A DNA stretch of 60,376 bases from Delftia sp. PS-11 (GTDB lineage: Bacteria; Pseudomonadota; Gammaproteobacteria; Burkholderiales; Burkholderiaceae_C), in assembly GCF_029870285.1 (NCBI RefSeq), contig NZ_JACSYA010000037.1, forward strand, positions 1-60,376, given 5' to 3'. Below are positions 9,256 to 18,537 of the stretch, piece after piece. The notes under the pieces were generated by a model. That model did no database searches and had not been told where the DNA came from. It saw only the letters and a list, made by a program, of their open reading frames with translations. A program made the translations under genes and the position numbers. Each line of letters starts with the position of its first letter. Positions within the stretch are counted from its first letter, which is position 1.

Positions 9256-11451
9256 ATGCACATGAGTCAACGCTTTTGGCGCCGTCAAGGAGTAGGCACC
9301 AAGCTTACGTTTACCAATTTTGTCTGTGTCACCTCCATTCTGGCGCTACTGGTGCTGGGCATCGCCTGGGACGTGAGCAAGTCCATGCAGGCCAAGATGC
9401 AAAGCGAGATGGAGCACGGCATCCAGATACTGCACAACTTCATTGAATCCAACGACAAGGAGCTGCGCCAGCGGACCCAGTTTCTGGCCGACAGCTTTGC
9501 ACGCAGCCTGCAGGGCACCCTCAGCCTGGACACCAGCGGCAGCGAACCCATGCTGCGCCTGAATGGCGAACCGCTCAACGGCAGCAATACGGGTATCCAG
9601 GAATTCACGCGCAGCACGGGCGCCGTGGTCACCGTGTTTGCCGCCCAGGGGCGAGGTGATTTCATGCGCATCGCCACGACGCTGAAGAACGAGAAGGGTG
9701 AAGCCGCCGTAGGCAGCCTGCTGGACCGGGCGCATCCGGCTTACGCTGCCATTCAGTCCGGAAAAACCTACATGGGCCTGGCCAACCTGTTTGGCCGCCA
9801 GTACATGACACACTACCGTCCGCTCACCGATGCCTCCGGTGCGACTGTGGGCATTGCGTTCGTCGGCCAGGATTTTTCGCAGTTGCTGGAGCACTTCAAG
9901 GATTCCATCCGGGCGCTCAAGGTGGGCCAGACCGGCTACTACTTTGTGCTGAATGCCGAAGAGGGCTCTCCACGGGGCCAACTGGTGGTGCATCCGGCAC
10001 TGGAAGGCAAGAACATTCTTGATACTAAGGACGGTGATGGGCGCCTGTTCATCCGTGACATCCTGGAGCGCAAGCAGGGCAGCCTGGCCTATTCCTGGGC
10101 CAATCCAGGTGAAACCCAGCCCCGTGACAAGATGATTGTCTTCAACCACTACGAGCCATGGAACTGGGTCTTTGCCACCAGCGCCTACATGGATGAGTTC
10201 GTGGCCGAAACCCGAGCCCTGATTCTGCAGTTCACCCTCATGGGGCTGGCGGCGGTGCTGCTGCTGTCGGCGGCGTGGTTCTGGCTGATTCGCCGGATGA
10301 TCGTCAATCCCCTCAATGACGCCCGCCGCATGGCCCATGCGATTGCGCAGGGGGATCTCACGGTGCGCATCCAGAGCGACCGCGAGGACGAGATCGGCCA
10401 CTTGCTGCAGGCCATGAACAGCACCAGCGATGGCCTGACGCGTGTGGTGAGCACCGTGAATGAGCAGGCGCAAAGCGTGGCGCTTGCCAGCGCGGAAATC
10501 GCCCAGGGCAACTTCGATCTGGCCTCCCGAACAGAAAGCGAAGCCAGCGCGCTGGAGCAGACGGCTGCTGCCATGGAGCAACTGGGCTCTACCGTGGGCC
10601 ACAATGCCGAGCATGCGCAATCGGCGGATCAGCTCACACGTGAGGCCCAGCGTGTCGTCACCGAGGGCGGGGATGCCGTGCGCAAGGTGGTGCAGACCAT
10701 GCAGGGGATCGATGCCAGCAGCAAGAAGATCGCCGACATCATCGGCGTGATCGACTCGATTGCCTTCCAGACCAATATCCTTGCGCTGAATGCCGCCGTG
10801 GAAGCGGCCCGTGCTGGCGAGCAGGGACGGGGCTTTGCCGTGGTGGCCGGCGAGGTCCGCGCATTGGCGCACCGCAGCGCGGAAGCTGCCAAGGAAATCA
10901 AGCAGCTCATCAGCCAGAGCGTGGATGAAATCCATGCCGGCAACCAACAGGCCGCATACGCTGGCGACACCATGGAGCAGGCGATGGCTGAAATCCAGAA
11001 GGTCACCCGTCTGATATCGGATATCAGCCATGCCAGCGGCGAGCAGAACAACGGTGTGGCCCAGGTGGCCGAAGCCATCACCCACATAGATCAGACCACG
11101 CAGAAGAATGCGGCCCTGGTCGAGGAAATGGCGGGTGCAGCCAGGGGTCTGCGCAATCAGTCCGAGGAGCTTGTGCGCGCGGTTTCGATCTTCCGGCTGC
11201 AGGGCGGCAACGTGAACCCGCTGAACATTGCGTCCCTGGTGCCGGGGGCCGAATCCGCCTCTGCATCGAAGGCATCTGCCACTGTCCAGCCGGCGGTCAG
11301 CGATATGCCTCCCCGTGCGCCTGCCCTGGCACCCAGCGCGCTGGCCCCTGCCACTGCACCTGCTGCCGCCCCGGCTGCTGCCGCCAGGCCTGCCAGGGCC
11401 CCGGCCCCGGCAGTGGCTGCCGGCAGCCAGGACGACTGGGAGACGTTTTAA
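9256..11451 (+). CDS. Methyl-accepting chemotaxis protein, Cache sensor, CheR/CheB tether
   Basis: 731-residue chemoreceptor. A membrane helix at about residues 20-42 is followed by a large periplasmic sensor to about residue 315 that resembles the Cache3-Cache2 fusion type, then a second helix (about 320-345) and HAMP. The signalling tip [20 protein letters not shown] is near residue 500. After it comes a flexible alanine/proline-rich tail (about 665-722) ending in DDWETF. A terminal xWxxF pentapeptide is the docking site for the receptor methyltransferase CheR and methylesterase CheB, so this is a high-abundance-type receptor. The start follows AAGGAG. The ligand is unknown; many Cache receptors bind carboxylates or amino acids. 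Confidence 0.94.
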   Translation: MHMSQRFWRRQGVGTKLTFTNFVCVTSILALLVLGIAWDVSKSMQAKMQSEMEHGIQILHNFIESNDKELRQRTQFLADSFARSLQGTLSLDTSGSEPMLRLNGEPLNGSNTGIQEFTRSTGAVVTVFAAQGRGDFMRIATTLKNEKGEAAVGSLLDRAHPAYAAIQSGKTYMGLANLFGRQYMTHYRPLTDASGATVGIAFVGQDFSQLLEHFKDSIRALKVGQTGYYFVLNAEEGSPRGQLVVHPALEGKNILDTKDGDGRLFIRDILERKQGSLAYSWANPGETQPRDKMIVFNHYEPWNWVFATSAYMDEFVAETRALILQFTLMGLAAVLLLSAAWFWLIRRMIVNPLNDARRMAHAIAQGDLTVRIQSDREDEIGHLLQAMNSTSDGLTRVVSTVNEQAQSVALASAEIAQGNFDLASRTESEASALEQTAAAMEQLGSTVGHNAEHAQSADQLTREAQRVVTEGGDAVRKVVQTMQGIDASSKKIADIIGVIDSIAFQTNILALNAAVEAARAGEQGRGFAVVAGEVRALAHRSAEAAKEIKQLISQSVDEIHAGNQQAAYAGDTMEQAMAEIQKVTRLISDISHASGEQNNGVAQVAEAITHIDQTTQKNAALVEEMAGAARGLRNQSEELVRAVSIFRLQGGNVNPLNIASLVPGAESASASKASATVQPAVSDMPPRAPALAPSALAPATAPAAAPAAAARPARAPAPAVAAGSQDDWETF

Positions 11452-11624
11452 GCAAGGCTCACTGCGCGCCTCTGGCAAATGCTGTAGCGGCAGCGTTGCC
11501 GGGCGCGCCTGGAGCAGTTGCTCGATGGCAGGACAGTGCGCAGCCGGACATCCACGAAGCACTGCGGAAACGGACGGCTGCCATCATCGGTCCGCGCTTT
11601 GTGAATCAGCGGTGCCAGCCCGTC

Positions 11625-12602
11625 TTACTGTGGCGTGATGTTCGAGTCCTTGACGAATCTGGCATAGTCGTCCCACTCGCTGCGGACAAAGCTGGTGAAT
11701 TGAGCCGTCGTTCCGCCACTGACCTCCAGGTTGATCTCGGCGATCTGCTTTTTCATCTCGGCGCTGTTCAAAATCAACTGCATCTGTGCATGGAGCTTCT
11801 CGATCACTGGCCTGGGGGTGCCCGCCGGGGCTGCCAGACCCATCCAGCCAATCGATTTGAAGCCTGTCACGCCCGCTTCGGCCACGGTCGGGATGTCGGG
11901 CAGGTTGGGCAGGCGTTTTTCACTGGTGACCGCAAGGGCCCGCAGCTTGCCGCTCTTGGCGTATGGCACGGCGGTCGGCGAGGTCTCGAACATCATGTCA
12001 ATCTGGCCGCCCATCAGATCGGCCAGCGCTGGCGCTCCGCCTTTGTAGGCCACGTTGAGCAGGTCGGTACCCGTCATTTGCATGAAGCGGCGCGCCGCCA
12101 CATCCTGCGGTCCACCGACGCCGGAGGTGCCGACACTGAGCTTGCCGGGGTTGGCCTTTGCATAAGCGACCAGCTCGGCCACATTCTTGAAGCTCCATTT
12201 AGGGTTCAGCACCAGTACGTTGGGTTGCTCGGCAATGCGGATGATGGGGGCAATGTCCTTGAGCGCATCAAACGGCAGCTTGGCAAAAAGATGGGGGTTG
12301 GACGCCAGGCCGGTCGGTGCCAGCAGCAGGGTGTAGCCATCCTTGGGAGCCTTCGCGACGAAATCCATCCCGATATTGGCACTGGCTCCGGCGCGGTTGT
12401 CCACCAATACGGGCTGGCCTAGCTGGGTCGAGAGCTTCTGGCCGACCATGCGTGCCACCATGTCGATGCTGCCTCCCGGGGGGTACGGAACGACCAGGCG
12501 GATGGGCTTGGCGGGATAGGCCTCTTCGGCCTGCACTGCCGGCACGGTGAAGGCCAGTGGGGCCATGACAAGGGTGGCGCTGAGCAGAAACAGTTTTTTC
12601 AT
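11625..12602 (-). CDS. Bug-family periplasmic solute receptor (tripartite tricarboxylate transporter type)
   Basis: 325-residue extracytoplasmic binding protein. It has a classical signal peptide (MKKLFLLSATLVMAPLAF, cleaved near AVQA-EE), and the mature protein starts with the family motif YPAKPIRLVVPYPPGGSID. The body carries the usual signatures (VDNRAGASANIGMDFVAKA, DGYTLLL, YKGGAPALADLMGGQIDMMF). Bug proteins bind carboxylates or related small acids. No TctA/TctB membrane genes are in the window, so it must use a distant permease or act as a sensor. It is the last gene of the amidase operon. The start at 12602 follows AAAGG and begins the signal peptide; an ATG at 12626 is possible. Confidence 0.9.
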   Translation of the reverse strand: MKKLFLLSATLVMAPLAFTVPAVQAEEAYPAKPIRLVVPYPPGGSIDMVARMVGQKLSTQLGQPVLVDNRAGASANIGMDFVAKAPKDGYTLLLAPTGLASNPHLFAKLPFDALKDIAPIIRIAEQPNVLVLNPKWSFKNVAELVAYAKANPGKLSVGTSGVGGPQDVAARRFMQMTGTDLLNVAYKGGAPALADLMGGQIDMMFETSPTAVPYAKSGKLRALAVTSEKRLPNLPDIPTVAEAGVTGFKSIGWMGLAAPAGTPRPVIEKLHAQMQLILNSAEMKKQIAEINLEVSGGTTAQFTSFVRSEWDDYARFVKDSNITPQ

Positions 12603-12696
12603 GAGGCAGTTGCCTTTTGAATTCATGAACGTGGCGGGAGTGGACTGGGGGCAGGCTGGCGGACTGGTGCGGATGTGTGCAAGCACGATGCATGCC

Positions 12697-14046
12697 TCAT
12701 GGCAGGACTTGAAACAACGGCTCCATGGCCTTTGCCCAATCGAGCAGGGCATCGTCTGCCATAGCGGGTGCTGCCAGGCTCAGTCCCACAGGTGCTTCAC
12801 CCGGTGCATGGCAGGGCAGGGAGATCGCGCAGCCATCCATGAAATTGACGATCGATGGATTGCGCAGCACCTGGGCATTGGTGCTGAAATACAGCGCCTC
12901 GTCGGCCTGCAGGTCCGCCAGCCTCGGGGCCACCATGGGGACGGTAGGCATCAGCCAGGCATCAAAGCCCTGCAGCCGGGACAGCACCCTGTCTTGCCAG
13001 GCCCGGCGCTGGGCCTGCAGCTTCAGGTAAGCCCGGGCGCTGAATGCTTCTCCCCGGCGGATGCGGGACAGCACAAGGGGGTCGTATTCGGCGCCACGCT
13101 GGCCCAGCAAATCGGCATGCCACGCCCACGATTCAGCCGCCGAGAAGCCGCCTTCGGCATTGATGTCAGCCAGTTCGGAAAATTCCGGCACAGGCAATTC
13201 GACCAATTCGGCGCCTGCTGCCGAGAGGCACCCCAGTGCACGGCTCCAGGCCGCAGCCACGGGTCCATCAAGACCATCCAGCACTACCGTGGTGGGGACG
13301 GCAAAGCGGCCCTGCCGCAGTTTGCGCTGGCGTGGCACACGGCGCTGGCCGGCCAGTACCTGATCGACAGCGCTGATGCTGCTGACATCGGCTGCCAGGA
13401 CGCCTACTGCATCCAGTGAGGTTGACAGCGGGATCATGCCATCAGCGGGCATCCGGCGGGCGGTGGGCTTGAATCCTGTGATGCCGCAAAAGGCGGCTGG
13501 AATGCGGGCGGACCCTCCTGTGTCGCTGCCGATGGCCGCCACGCACATGCCGTCGCACACCGCCACTGCAGCCCCCGAGGACGAGCCTCCGGGGATGCGT
13601 GCCTGCTGGCGCTGCCATGGATTCAGCGGCGTGCCGTAGTGCGGGTTGATGCCCAGGCCCGAGTAGGCGAATTCGGTCATGTTGGTCTTGCCTGTCAGCA
13701 CGGCTCCAGCCTGCCGCAGCCGTTGCACCACGCCGGCGTCACTCCGGGCCGGGGCGCTGTCGCGCAGCACTGTGGAGCCCGCGGTGGTCACCTGCCCGGC
13801 GACATCGAACAGGTCCTTGACCGACACCGTCAGGCCCTCGATGGGCGAGCGGCATGTGCCTGCCTGCCGGACCGTGTCTGAGGCGCGGGCGGCGGCCCGC
13901 GCCGATTCGGCATAGACCTGAGTGAAGGCCTTGGCGCCCTGGCCATCAGCGGCCTCGATGCGGCGCAGTGCTTCATCGGCCAGTGCGATAGCTGTGGTTT
14001 CACCCTGATTCAGGGCGTTCTGAAGATTTGCCAGCGAGTTCTGCAT
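12697..14046 (-). CDS. Amidase (amidase signature family)
   Basis: 449-residue cytoplasmic hydrolase of C-N bonds in amides. The Ser-cisSer-Lys triad is readable: Lys77 in TVSVKD, Ser155 in PGGSSSGAA and nucleophile Ser179 in DTGGSARIPA, spaced almost as in GatA. The length fits the family. The start at 14046 follows GGAAG. It lies 15 bases after the DUF2848 gene and 94 bases before a Bug receptor, all on the minus strand. It is not the GatA subunit of the tRNA amidotransferase, since no gatB/gatC are near and the context is catabolic. The likely substrate is an amide or ureide entering through the Bug system, which is inference. Confidence 0.88.
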   Translation of the reverse strand: MQNSLANLQNALNQGETTAIALADEALRRIEAADGQGAKAFTQVYAESARAAARASDTVRQAGTCRSPIEGLTVSVKDLFDVAGQVTTAGSTVLRDSAPARSDAGVVQRLRQAGAVLTGKTNMTEFAYSGLGINPHYGTPLNPWQRQQARIPGGSSSGAAVAVCDGMCVAAIGSDTGGSARIPAAFCGITGFKPTARRMPADGMIPLSTSLDAVGVLAADVSSISAVDQVLAGQRRVPRQRKLRQGRFAVPTTVVLDGLDGPVAAAWSRALGCLSAAGAELVELPVPEFSELADINAEGGFSAAESWAWHADLLGQRGAEYDPLVLSRIRRGEAFSARAYLKLQAQRRAWQDRVLSRLQGFDAWLMPTVPMVAPRLADLQADEALYFSTNAQVLRNPSIVNFMDGCAISLPCHAPGEAPVGLSLAAPAMADDALLDWAKAMEPLFQVLP

Positions 14047-14061
14047 GGATGACTTCCTTTT

Positions 14062-14739
14062 TCAGGCCACCACGGGCAGCACCCGGCTGCTGTAGCAGTG
14101 CTCGATCCGGCGCCCCAGCACCGGGTCTTCCAGCTCCATGCGGAAATTCACGGCGCTGCGGATGCCGCCGATGGCGCCCACCGTGCCACAGCTCATGGCA
14201 AAGCCGTTGTGCGGCAATGCGCCTGCCGGAGCAAAACGGGCCAGCAAATCCGATGGGGTGCGCAGGGCGGCCAGCGTGCCTTCCTGGTACAGCCTGTATT
14301 CGCCGTCTTCCTCGATCCAGGAGCGGATGATCAACTGATCCCAATGGGGCAGTACGTCGTTCAGCCGCCAGGCGGCGGTCGCTACCGGCTTGGGGCAAAT
14401 CTGCTTGGACCAGGCCACGCTGTGGGTTTCCAGCTGGCGATCGGTGTGGTCCGACGCAATCGAAACAAACCACTCTCCTTCTTTCACCAGCAGCAATGGC
14501 TCCACCTCGCCCGAGGTGTGCCCGCCCAGCACTTCGATGGTGCCGGCCTGGCTCATCTGCTGGCTGGCGACCCGGTAAAACAATGGAATTGCGCTTGGAC
14601 GTGGAACGCCAATGGCTTCAAGCTCCTCAATGTGGTGCTCAATGGCCTGAAGATCGCGTCCTGTCCAACCCGCGATGACCAGCGAGTCGATCTCGATGAG
14701 GATGGGCTCTGCTGCGCAAATATGAAATGCAAGCGCCAT
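14062..14739 (-). CDS. DUF2848 family protein
   Basis: 225-residue protein of the DUF2848 family, a group related in fold to fumarylacetoacetate hydrolase-like proteins. Near its C-terminus is the conserved stretch SCGTVGAIGGI (about residues 178-188); no signal peptide or membrane helix is present. The start at 14739 follows AGAAGG at good spacing; an earlier in-frame ATG (14769) has none. It sits between a Bug receptor and an amidase with only 15 bases to the amidase, so the two products probably act on the same compound. No catalytic function has been established that I can cite for this family. Confidence 0.75.
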   Translation of the reverse strand: MALAFHICAAEPILIEIDSLVIAGWTGRDLQAIEHHIEELEAIGVPRPSAIPLFYRVASQQMSQAGTIEVLGGHTSGEVEPLLLVKEGEWFVSIASDHTDRQLETHSVAWSKQICPKPVATAAWRLNDVLPHWDQLIIRSWIEEDGEYRLYQEGTLAALRTPSDLLARFAPAGALPHNGFAMSCGTVGAIGGIRSAVNFRMELEDPVLGRRIEHCYSSRVLPVVA

Positions 14740-14883
14740 GAAAGTGCCTTCTGCTGTTTGAAATACCAATAAGTGCCAGGCCGCCGCCCGCTGGATGGCG
14801 CTGCGAAACGGCCTGTGCCCTGTATGCCGCGCGAGGAGCGCGATGGACCGTGCCCGCCATGCGGGCCACGGATCGCAATCGGT

Positions 14884-15885
14884 TCAATCGACCTTGATGC
14901 CGGCTTCGTCGATGACCTTCTTCCAGCGCATGGCATCTGTGCGGATCAGGTCCGTCAGGGCTGCAGGAGTGCCACCGCCGATATCCACATTCAGTTCGGC
15001 CAGGCGTGTGCGCAGGGTCGGTTCCTGAAGAATGGCATTCAAGGTGCTGTTGAGTTTGTTCACGACTTCGGCAGGCGTGCCCACCGGCGCGACGAAGGCG
15101 TACCAGAACGACGCATCCAGAGGTTTGCCGCCCGACTCCTGGACAGTGGGAATCTCCGGGTTGGCCACCAGCCTGCGCTGGGACGTGACGGCCAGTGCGC
15201 GCAGCTTGCCGCTCTTGACCATGGGCAAGGCCTCTGGAGCAATCGCGATCATCATCTGCACATTACCGGCCATGAGATCCTGCAGCGCTGGCGCGCCGCC
15301 TCTGTAGGCGATGTGGGCTGCGTCCAAGGCGTTTTGCCGCTTGTAGTACTCGACGGCCAGATGGCTGGGCGTGCCATTGCCTGCCGAGCCGTAATTGAGC
15401 TTGGCAGGATGGGCCTTGGCATAGGCCGTCAGCTCAGCCATCGATTTGGCGGGAACGTCAGGATGAACCACCACAATGCTGGGTACGCTGCCGACCAGGG
15501 CGACCGGTGTTAAATCCTTGTAGGGGTCGTATTGCAGGCGGGGGCCATACAAGCCGGGATTCACTGCCAGACCTGTCATGGTGGACAGCAAGAGGGTGTA
15601 GCCATCCGGTGCAGACTTGGCCACCATGGAGGTGGCGATCTGCTCGGCCCCTCCAGGCCTGTTGTCCACGATGGTCGGCTGACCAAGGCGTTGCGTCAGA
15701 CGCTCGCCAAGGGTGCGTGCCAGGACATCGGTCAGGCCTCCGGCCGAATAGGGCACTACGATGCGGATCGGCCGATTCGGGTAATCCGCAGCCAGGGCGC
15801 TGGATGCGCCGGCCAGCCACAGTGCCGTGCCCAGCGTGCCGGCGCATACAAGCGCGCAGCGGCGAGACGAAAAGAGCTTGTTCAT
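14884..15885 (-). CDS. Bug-family periplasmic solute receptor
   Basis: 333-residue binding protein with an N-terminal signal sequence (about residues 1-27, cleaved near ALA-AD) and a mature start YPNRPIRIVVPYSAGGLTD, typical of Bug receptors. The conserved VDNRPGGAEQIATSMVAKS and PDGYTLLLS motifs follow. It differs strongly from the other Bug protein of this operon (11625-12602), so the pair may bind different ligands or substrate and product. The start at 15885 is chosen because it begins the signal peptide; a longer frame reaches 16020 but reads through non-signal sequence. Confidence 0.9.
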   Translation of the reverse strand: MNKLFSSRRCALVCAGTLGTALWLAGASSALAADYPNRPIRIVVPYSAGGLTDVLARTLGERLTQRLGQPTIVDNRPGGAEQIATSMVAKSAPDGYTLLLSTMTGLAVNPGLYGPRLQYDPYKDLTPVALVGSVPSIVVVHPDVPAKSMAELTAYAKAHPAKLNYGSAGNGTPSHLAVEYYKRQNALDAAHIAYRGGAPALQDLMAGNVQMMIAIAPEALPMVKSGKLRALAVTSQRRLVANPEIPTVQESGGKPLDASFWYAFVAPVGTPAEVVNKLNSTLNAILQEPTLRTRLAELNVDIGGGTPAALTDLIRTDAMRWKKVIDEAGIKVD

Positions 15886-16065
15886 GGGAAATGGGGCCTT
15901 GAAGTCGAGGATGCTGGGCGCATCCATGGGTTGACAAACGTGGAGTGATCGGAGCGGGGCGACAGCCGCATGGGAGGCTGCCGGACAGCGGGCCGTCTCC
16001 AGAGACTGGCAAGCTGCCACCGCCCGTGGAGCCGGCTGGCTGGTTTCATCACACAGCCTGATGCT

Positions 16066-16734
16066 TTACAAATCGGCTGCGTGCAACTGCCAACCCAGTG
16101 CGTACAGCCCGGACGAGGCATTGCCGAGGCCCAGATGTGTCAATGCCTGGCTGCGAAGCATTTGTGCGGCTGCAGGTGAGCTGGCATGAATCAGCAGCAT
16201 CGGATTCAGCACCCGGCCCTGCGTGGCCTCCTGCGGCAAAGGGGTGCTGAGTGTTTCGTCTGGAAAATACAGGCAGCTGTGCACAAAACCGTCAAGCTCC
16301 GAGAGCCGGGCACCCAGATCCAGCACCTGCCTTGCGAGGGCATCCACCTGGCTGCCCTCTGGCAGCTCAATCACCACCAGCGCACTGCCCTGGCCGGCGC
16401 CGGTGTGTGCCAGCACCTGGCACACCCGGCGCTTGGGCTGCAGCATCCGGTCCAGGTTGCTGACCGACCATGGAGTCTGTTGTGCAAAAGCCTGACGGTA
16501 GGCTGGTGTGCTGAACACGGCCAGCGACTCTGTGTGGTACAGACCGAGATAGCGCTTGGATGCATCGATCGCTACATACCGGGTTCCAGAGACAAAGCCT
16601 GGAATGCTCACCCGCTCCAGCACATGTTCCCGGTCATACCAGCGGTTGTAGTCCTGGTCGTGGACGGGGGCGACATCGGAGGCAACGAACAGAACGCCGC
16701 CAGTGGGGTGCGTCGATGAAGAAGATGCGTGCAT
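16066..16734 (-). CDS. DUF4286-like alpha/beta-barrel protein
   Basis: 222-residue soluble protein with two ferredoxin-like halves: FVASDVAPVHDQDYNRWYDREHV-type sequence in the first 45 residues and a second repeat from about residue 105. The pattern NRWYDREHV is characteristic of dimeric alpha/beta-barrel (EthD/DUF4286-like) proteins, some of which act on small aromatic or lactone intermediates. It is the first gene after the LysR-type regulator in the minus-strand operon, with 180 bases to the next Bug gene. The start at 16734 is preferred over 16770 because an AGGG lies before it. Function in the pathway is unknown. Confidence 0.65.
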   Translation of the reverse strand: MHASSSSTHPTGGVLFVASDVAPVHDQDYNRWYDREHVLERVSIPGFVSGTRYVAIDASKRYLGLYHTESLAVFSTPAYRQAFAQQTPWSVSNLDRMLQPKRRVCQVLAHTGAGQGSALVVIELPEGSQVDALARQVLDLGARLSELDGFVHSCLYFPDETLSTPLPQEATQGRVLNPMLLIHASSPAAAQMLRSQALTHLGLGNASSGLYALGWQLHAADL

Positions 16735-16814
16735 GAATGGAAAGCCCTGTTGAGGATGGCAAACAGGCATTCATGCTAGGAGGGCGTTTCCGGTCGGACA
16801 AACGAGATTTATTG

Positions 16815-16852
16815 CCCTTCAGGCACAAGAAATTCTTGCGGGTCCTGAAGGG
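16815..16852. promoter_or_regulatory. Nested inverted repeats, candidate LysR operator
   Basis: Outer arms CCCTTCAGG (16815-16823) and CCTGAAGGG (16844-16852) are perfectly complementary. Between them lies a second dyad CAAGAA-A-TTCTTG (16826-16838). The element is 80-120 bases upstream of the first structural gene of the operon (start 16734) and directly downstream of the LysR gene, the place expected for activator binding. Assignment to this LysR protein is inference. Confidence 0.5.
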
Positions 16853-16919
16853 GCAGGTCCAGGGTGCTGCAGGCTTGGACCGCTTGGCCAGGGGCACCTG
16901 GAATCGGCGGCCAAAGTGC

Positions 16920-17849
16920 TCAGATCGTCCGGTGGGCCGGCGCCATCGGCGGGATAACCGAGATCGAACTGGTGTAACGGTCGCTTGCCATGCAGGCCAG
17001 CTCCGCCACGACACGGATCGCATCGGGGCTGGCCGGGACCTGTTCGACATGGCTGACGACCAGACGCTGCGGCGGAACCTGCGCTTCACAGCGGATGAAC
17101 CGGATATCACCCCGCTGCGCGTACTCAAGCACGGGAGGCAGCGGCATGACTGCGTGGCCAAAGCCCGCGCTGACCAGCTTGACCAGCGCCGAGATCGAGC
17201 TGACGCAATGCACCTTGCCGATCGGCAGTCCGGCATCGCGAAACATCTGCTTGACCGCCTCATGCGGCTGGGAGCCCGGGCTCATTGTCAGCACCGGCTG
17301 AGTCAATAGCTCGCGCAGTGACTGTTCGGCCTGCGCATCTGCCGCCCCTACCCAGCCCATCGGCATCGGCAGGCAGGCGGTGCTGCGTATGCCAGGCCCA
17401 TCAATCTGTTCAGTCTGCACCGCGATGTCGAGTGCACGCTCGTGCAGTGCGCGATGAAGACCGCGCGTGGTCTCGGAGGTCAGCTGTACCTCGATGCCCG
17501 GGTAGGTGGCTCGCAGGTTTTCAAGAAAGCTGACCAGCCAGGTGTGCACTACCGTCTCGATCACCCCGATGCGTACCACGCCAAGCATCTGCACATCGGT
17601 GCGGCCCAGGGCAATGATGTCCTGGCGGATTTCCAGCAGGCGCTCGCCGTAGCCCAGCAAGCGGGTGCCCACCGCCGTCAGCCGCAGTTCGCGCGGATCA
17701 CGCACGAACAGCTTGGCTCCGATGTCATCTTCGAGCGAGGCAATCCGGTGCGCCACCGCCGCCTGGGTGATATTCAGGCGCTCGCCAGCAGCGCGAAAGC
17801 TGCCCAGCCGTGCAGACCAGAGAAAGGCTTCGATGAAGCGAGTATTCAT
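16920..17849 (-). CDS. LysR-family transcriptional regulator
   Basis: 309-residue regulator with the usual N-terminal winged helix-turn-helix (FIEAFLWSARLGSFRAAGER, then LNITQAAVAHRIASLE, residues 5-45) and a C-terminal effector-binding domain from about residue 90. Instead of being divergent from its targets it is on the same strand, 185 bases upstream of the DUF4286-like/Bug/DUF2848/amidase/Bug genes. A dyad in that gap suggests it controls them. The start at 17849 begins MNTRFIEAF, the normal family N-terminus; a 39-residue in-frame extension has no family resemblance. Confidence 0.88.
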   Translation of the reverse strand: MNTRFIEAFLWSARLGSFRAAGERLNITQAAVAHRIASLEDDIGAKLFVRDPRELRLTAVGTRLLGYGERLLEIRQDIIALGRTDVQMLGVVRIGVIETVVHTWLVSFLENLRATYPGIEVQLTSETTRGLHRALHERALDIAVQTEQIDGPGIRSTACLPMPMGWVGAADAQAEQSLRELLTQPVLTMSPGSQPHEAVKQMFRDAGLPIGKVHCVSSISALVKLVSAGFGHAVMPLPPVLEYAQRGDIRFIRCEAQVPPQRLVVSHVEQVPASPDAIRVVAELACMASDRYTSSISVIPPMAPAHRTI

Positions 17850-18008
17850 AGCAATGCGCAAACGCAGACCAAAGCAACAGGATAGGGCCAGCGAGGCGCT
17901 TTCCTGTCCTGCGTGCGCAACAGTCCAGTGATCGGGCGCTTTGCCACTGCTCGGCAGGGCCCGCAAACATGACAGGAGCTGTCTCCGCCTGCGATGGCTT
18001 TCTCAGGC

Positions 18009-18356
18009 TCAGGCCTGCAACTGCAGCCCCAGCCGCGAGAAGATGATCTGGCTGCTGCCGTTGCGCATGCGCTGTATGACCATGCTGCCGTCGCGGTGCA
18101 GGTACAGGCGTACTTCGGGGCCGGAGTCGGGGTCCAGGTAGCAGGGGTCCCGGTCCAGATCCTTCCAGCCGTGGGACTCCGTCATCCGCCGGGAGCGGAT
18201 GCGGCGCAGCTCGGCTTCGGGCGAAGCGAAGTACAGATGCGTCTGCAGCCACAGGGACTGGACCTGTTCGAAGGCCTGTTCGCGCGATGCGCAGGCTGGC
18301 GCAGCCTCCAGCCGGGACACCAGCATGTCCATGAGCTGTTCGAACGAGTGCTGCAT
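18009..18356 (-). CDS. Conserved hypothetical protein, 115 aa
   Basis: Small soluble protein with an amphipathic helical N-terminus (EQLMDMLVSRLEAA), a middle section rich in arginine (RRIRSRRM) and a beta-rich C-terminus. No signal peptide, membrane helix or known motif is recognised. It is divergent from nikR with about 180 bases between the starts. No nickel-binding pattern is visible, so a link to nickel is not claimed. The codon pattern looks like its neighbours, which favours a real gene. Confidence 0.55.
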   Translation of the reverse strand: MQHSFEQLMDMLVSRLEAAPACASREQAFEQVQSLWLQTHLYFASPEAELRRIRSRRMTESHGWKDLDRDPCYLDPDSGPEVRLYLHRDGSMVIQRMRNGSSQIIFSRLGLQLQA

Positions 18357-18431
18357 ACCACAAACCTTTCGACAATGAAACGCAACGGTGCGCCATCTTT
18401 ACAAGAGCGTAACCGCATTGAGAGTTTTTGT

Positions 18432-18458
18432 GTATGAAGCTTGTAAGAGATCGTTTAC
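18432..18458. promoter_or_regulatory. Candidate NikR half-operator upstream of nikR
   Basis: GTATGAAGCTTG at 18432-18443 repeats eleven of the first twelve bases of the operator at 19057-19068 (GTATGAAGTTTG). The matching right half is degenerate (only TAC remains at 18456-18458). It lies about 80 bases before the nikR start, so weak autoregulation is possible. Confidence 0.35.
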
Positions 18459-18537
18459 ATGCTCTGTCAGTTTGCACCGACATAGCTGGCAGCGGCCGCA
18501 CAATGGCGTTTTGCTTTCACTGCCAGGCATTGCGCCC

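Noticed and set aside
9346..11562. 738-codon antisense frame over the chemoreceptor
   Set aside because: The sense protein is a clear chemoreceptor; the antisense has histidine/glycine-rich shadow composition.
13000..14046. GatA subunit of the tRNA amidotransferase
   Set aside because: Triad spacing is similar but there is no gatB/gatC and the neighbours are catabolic.
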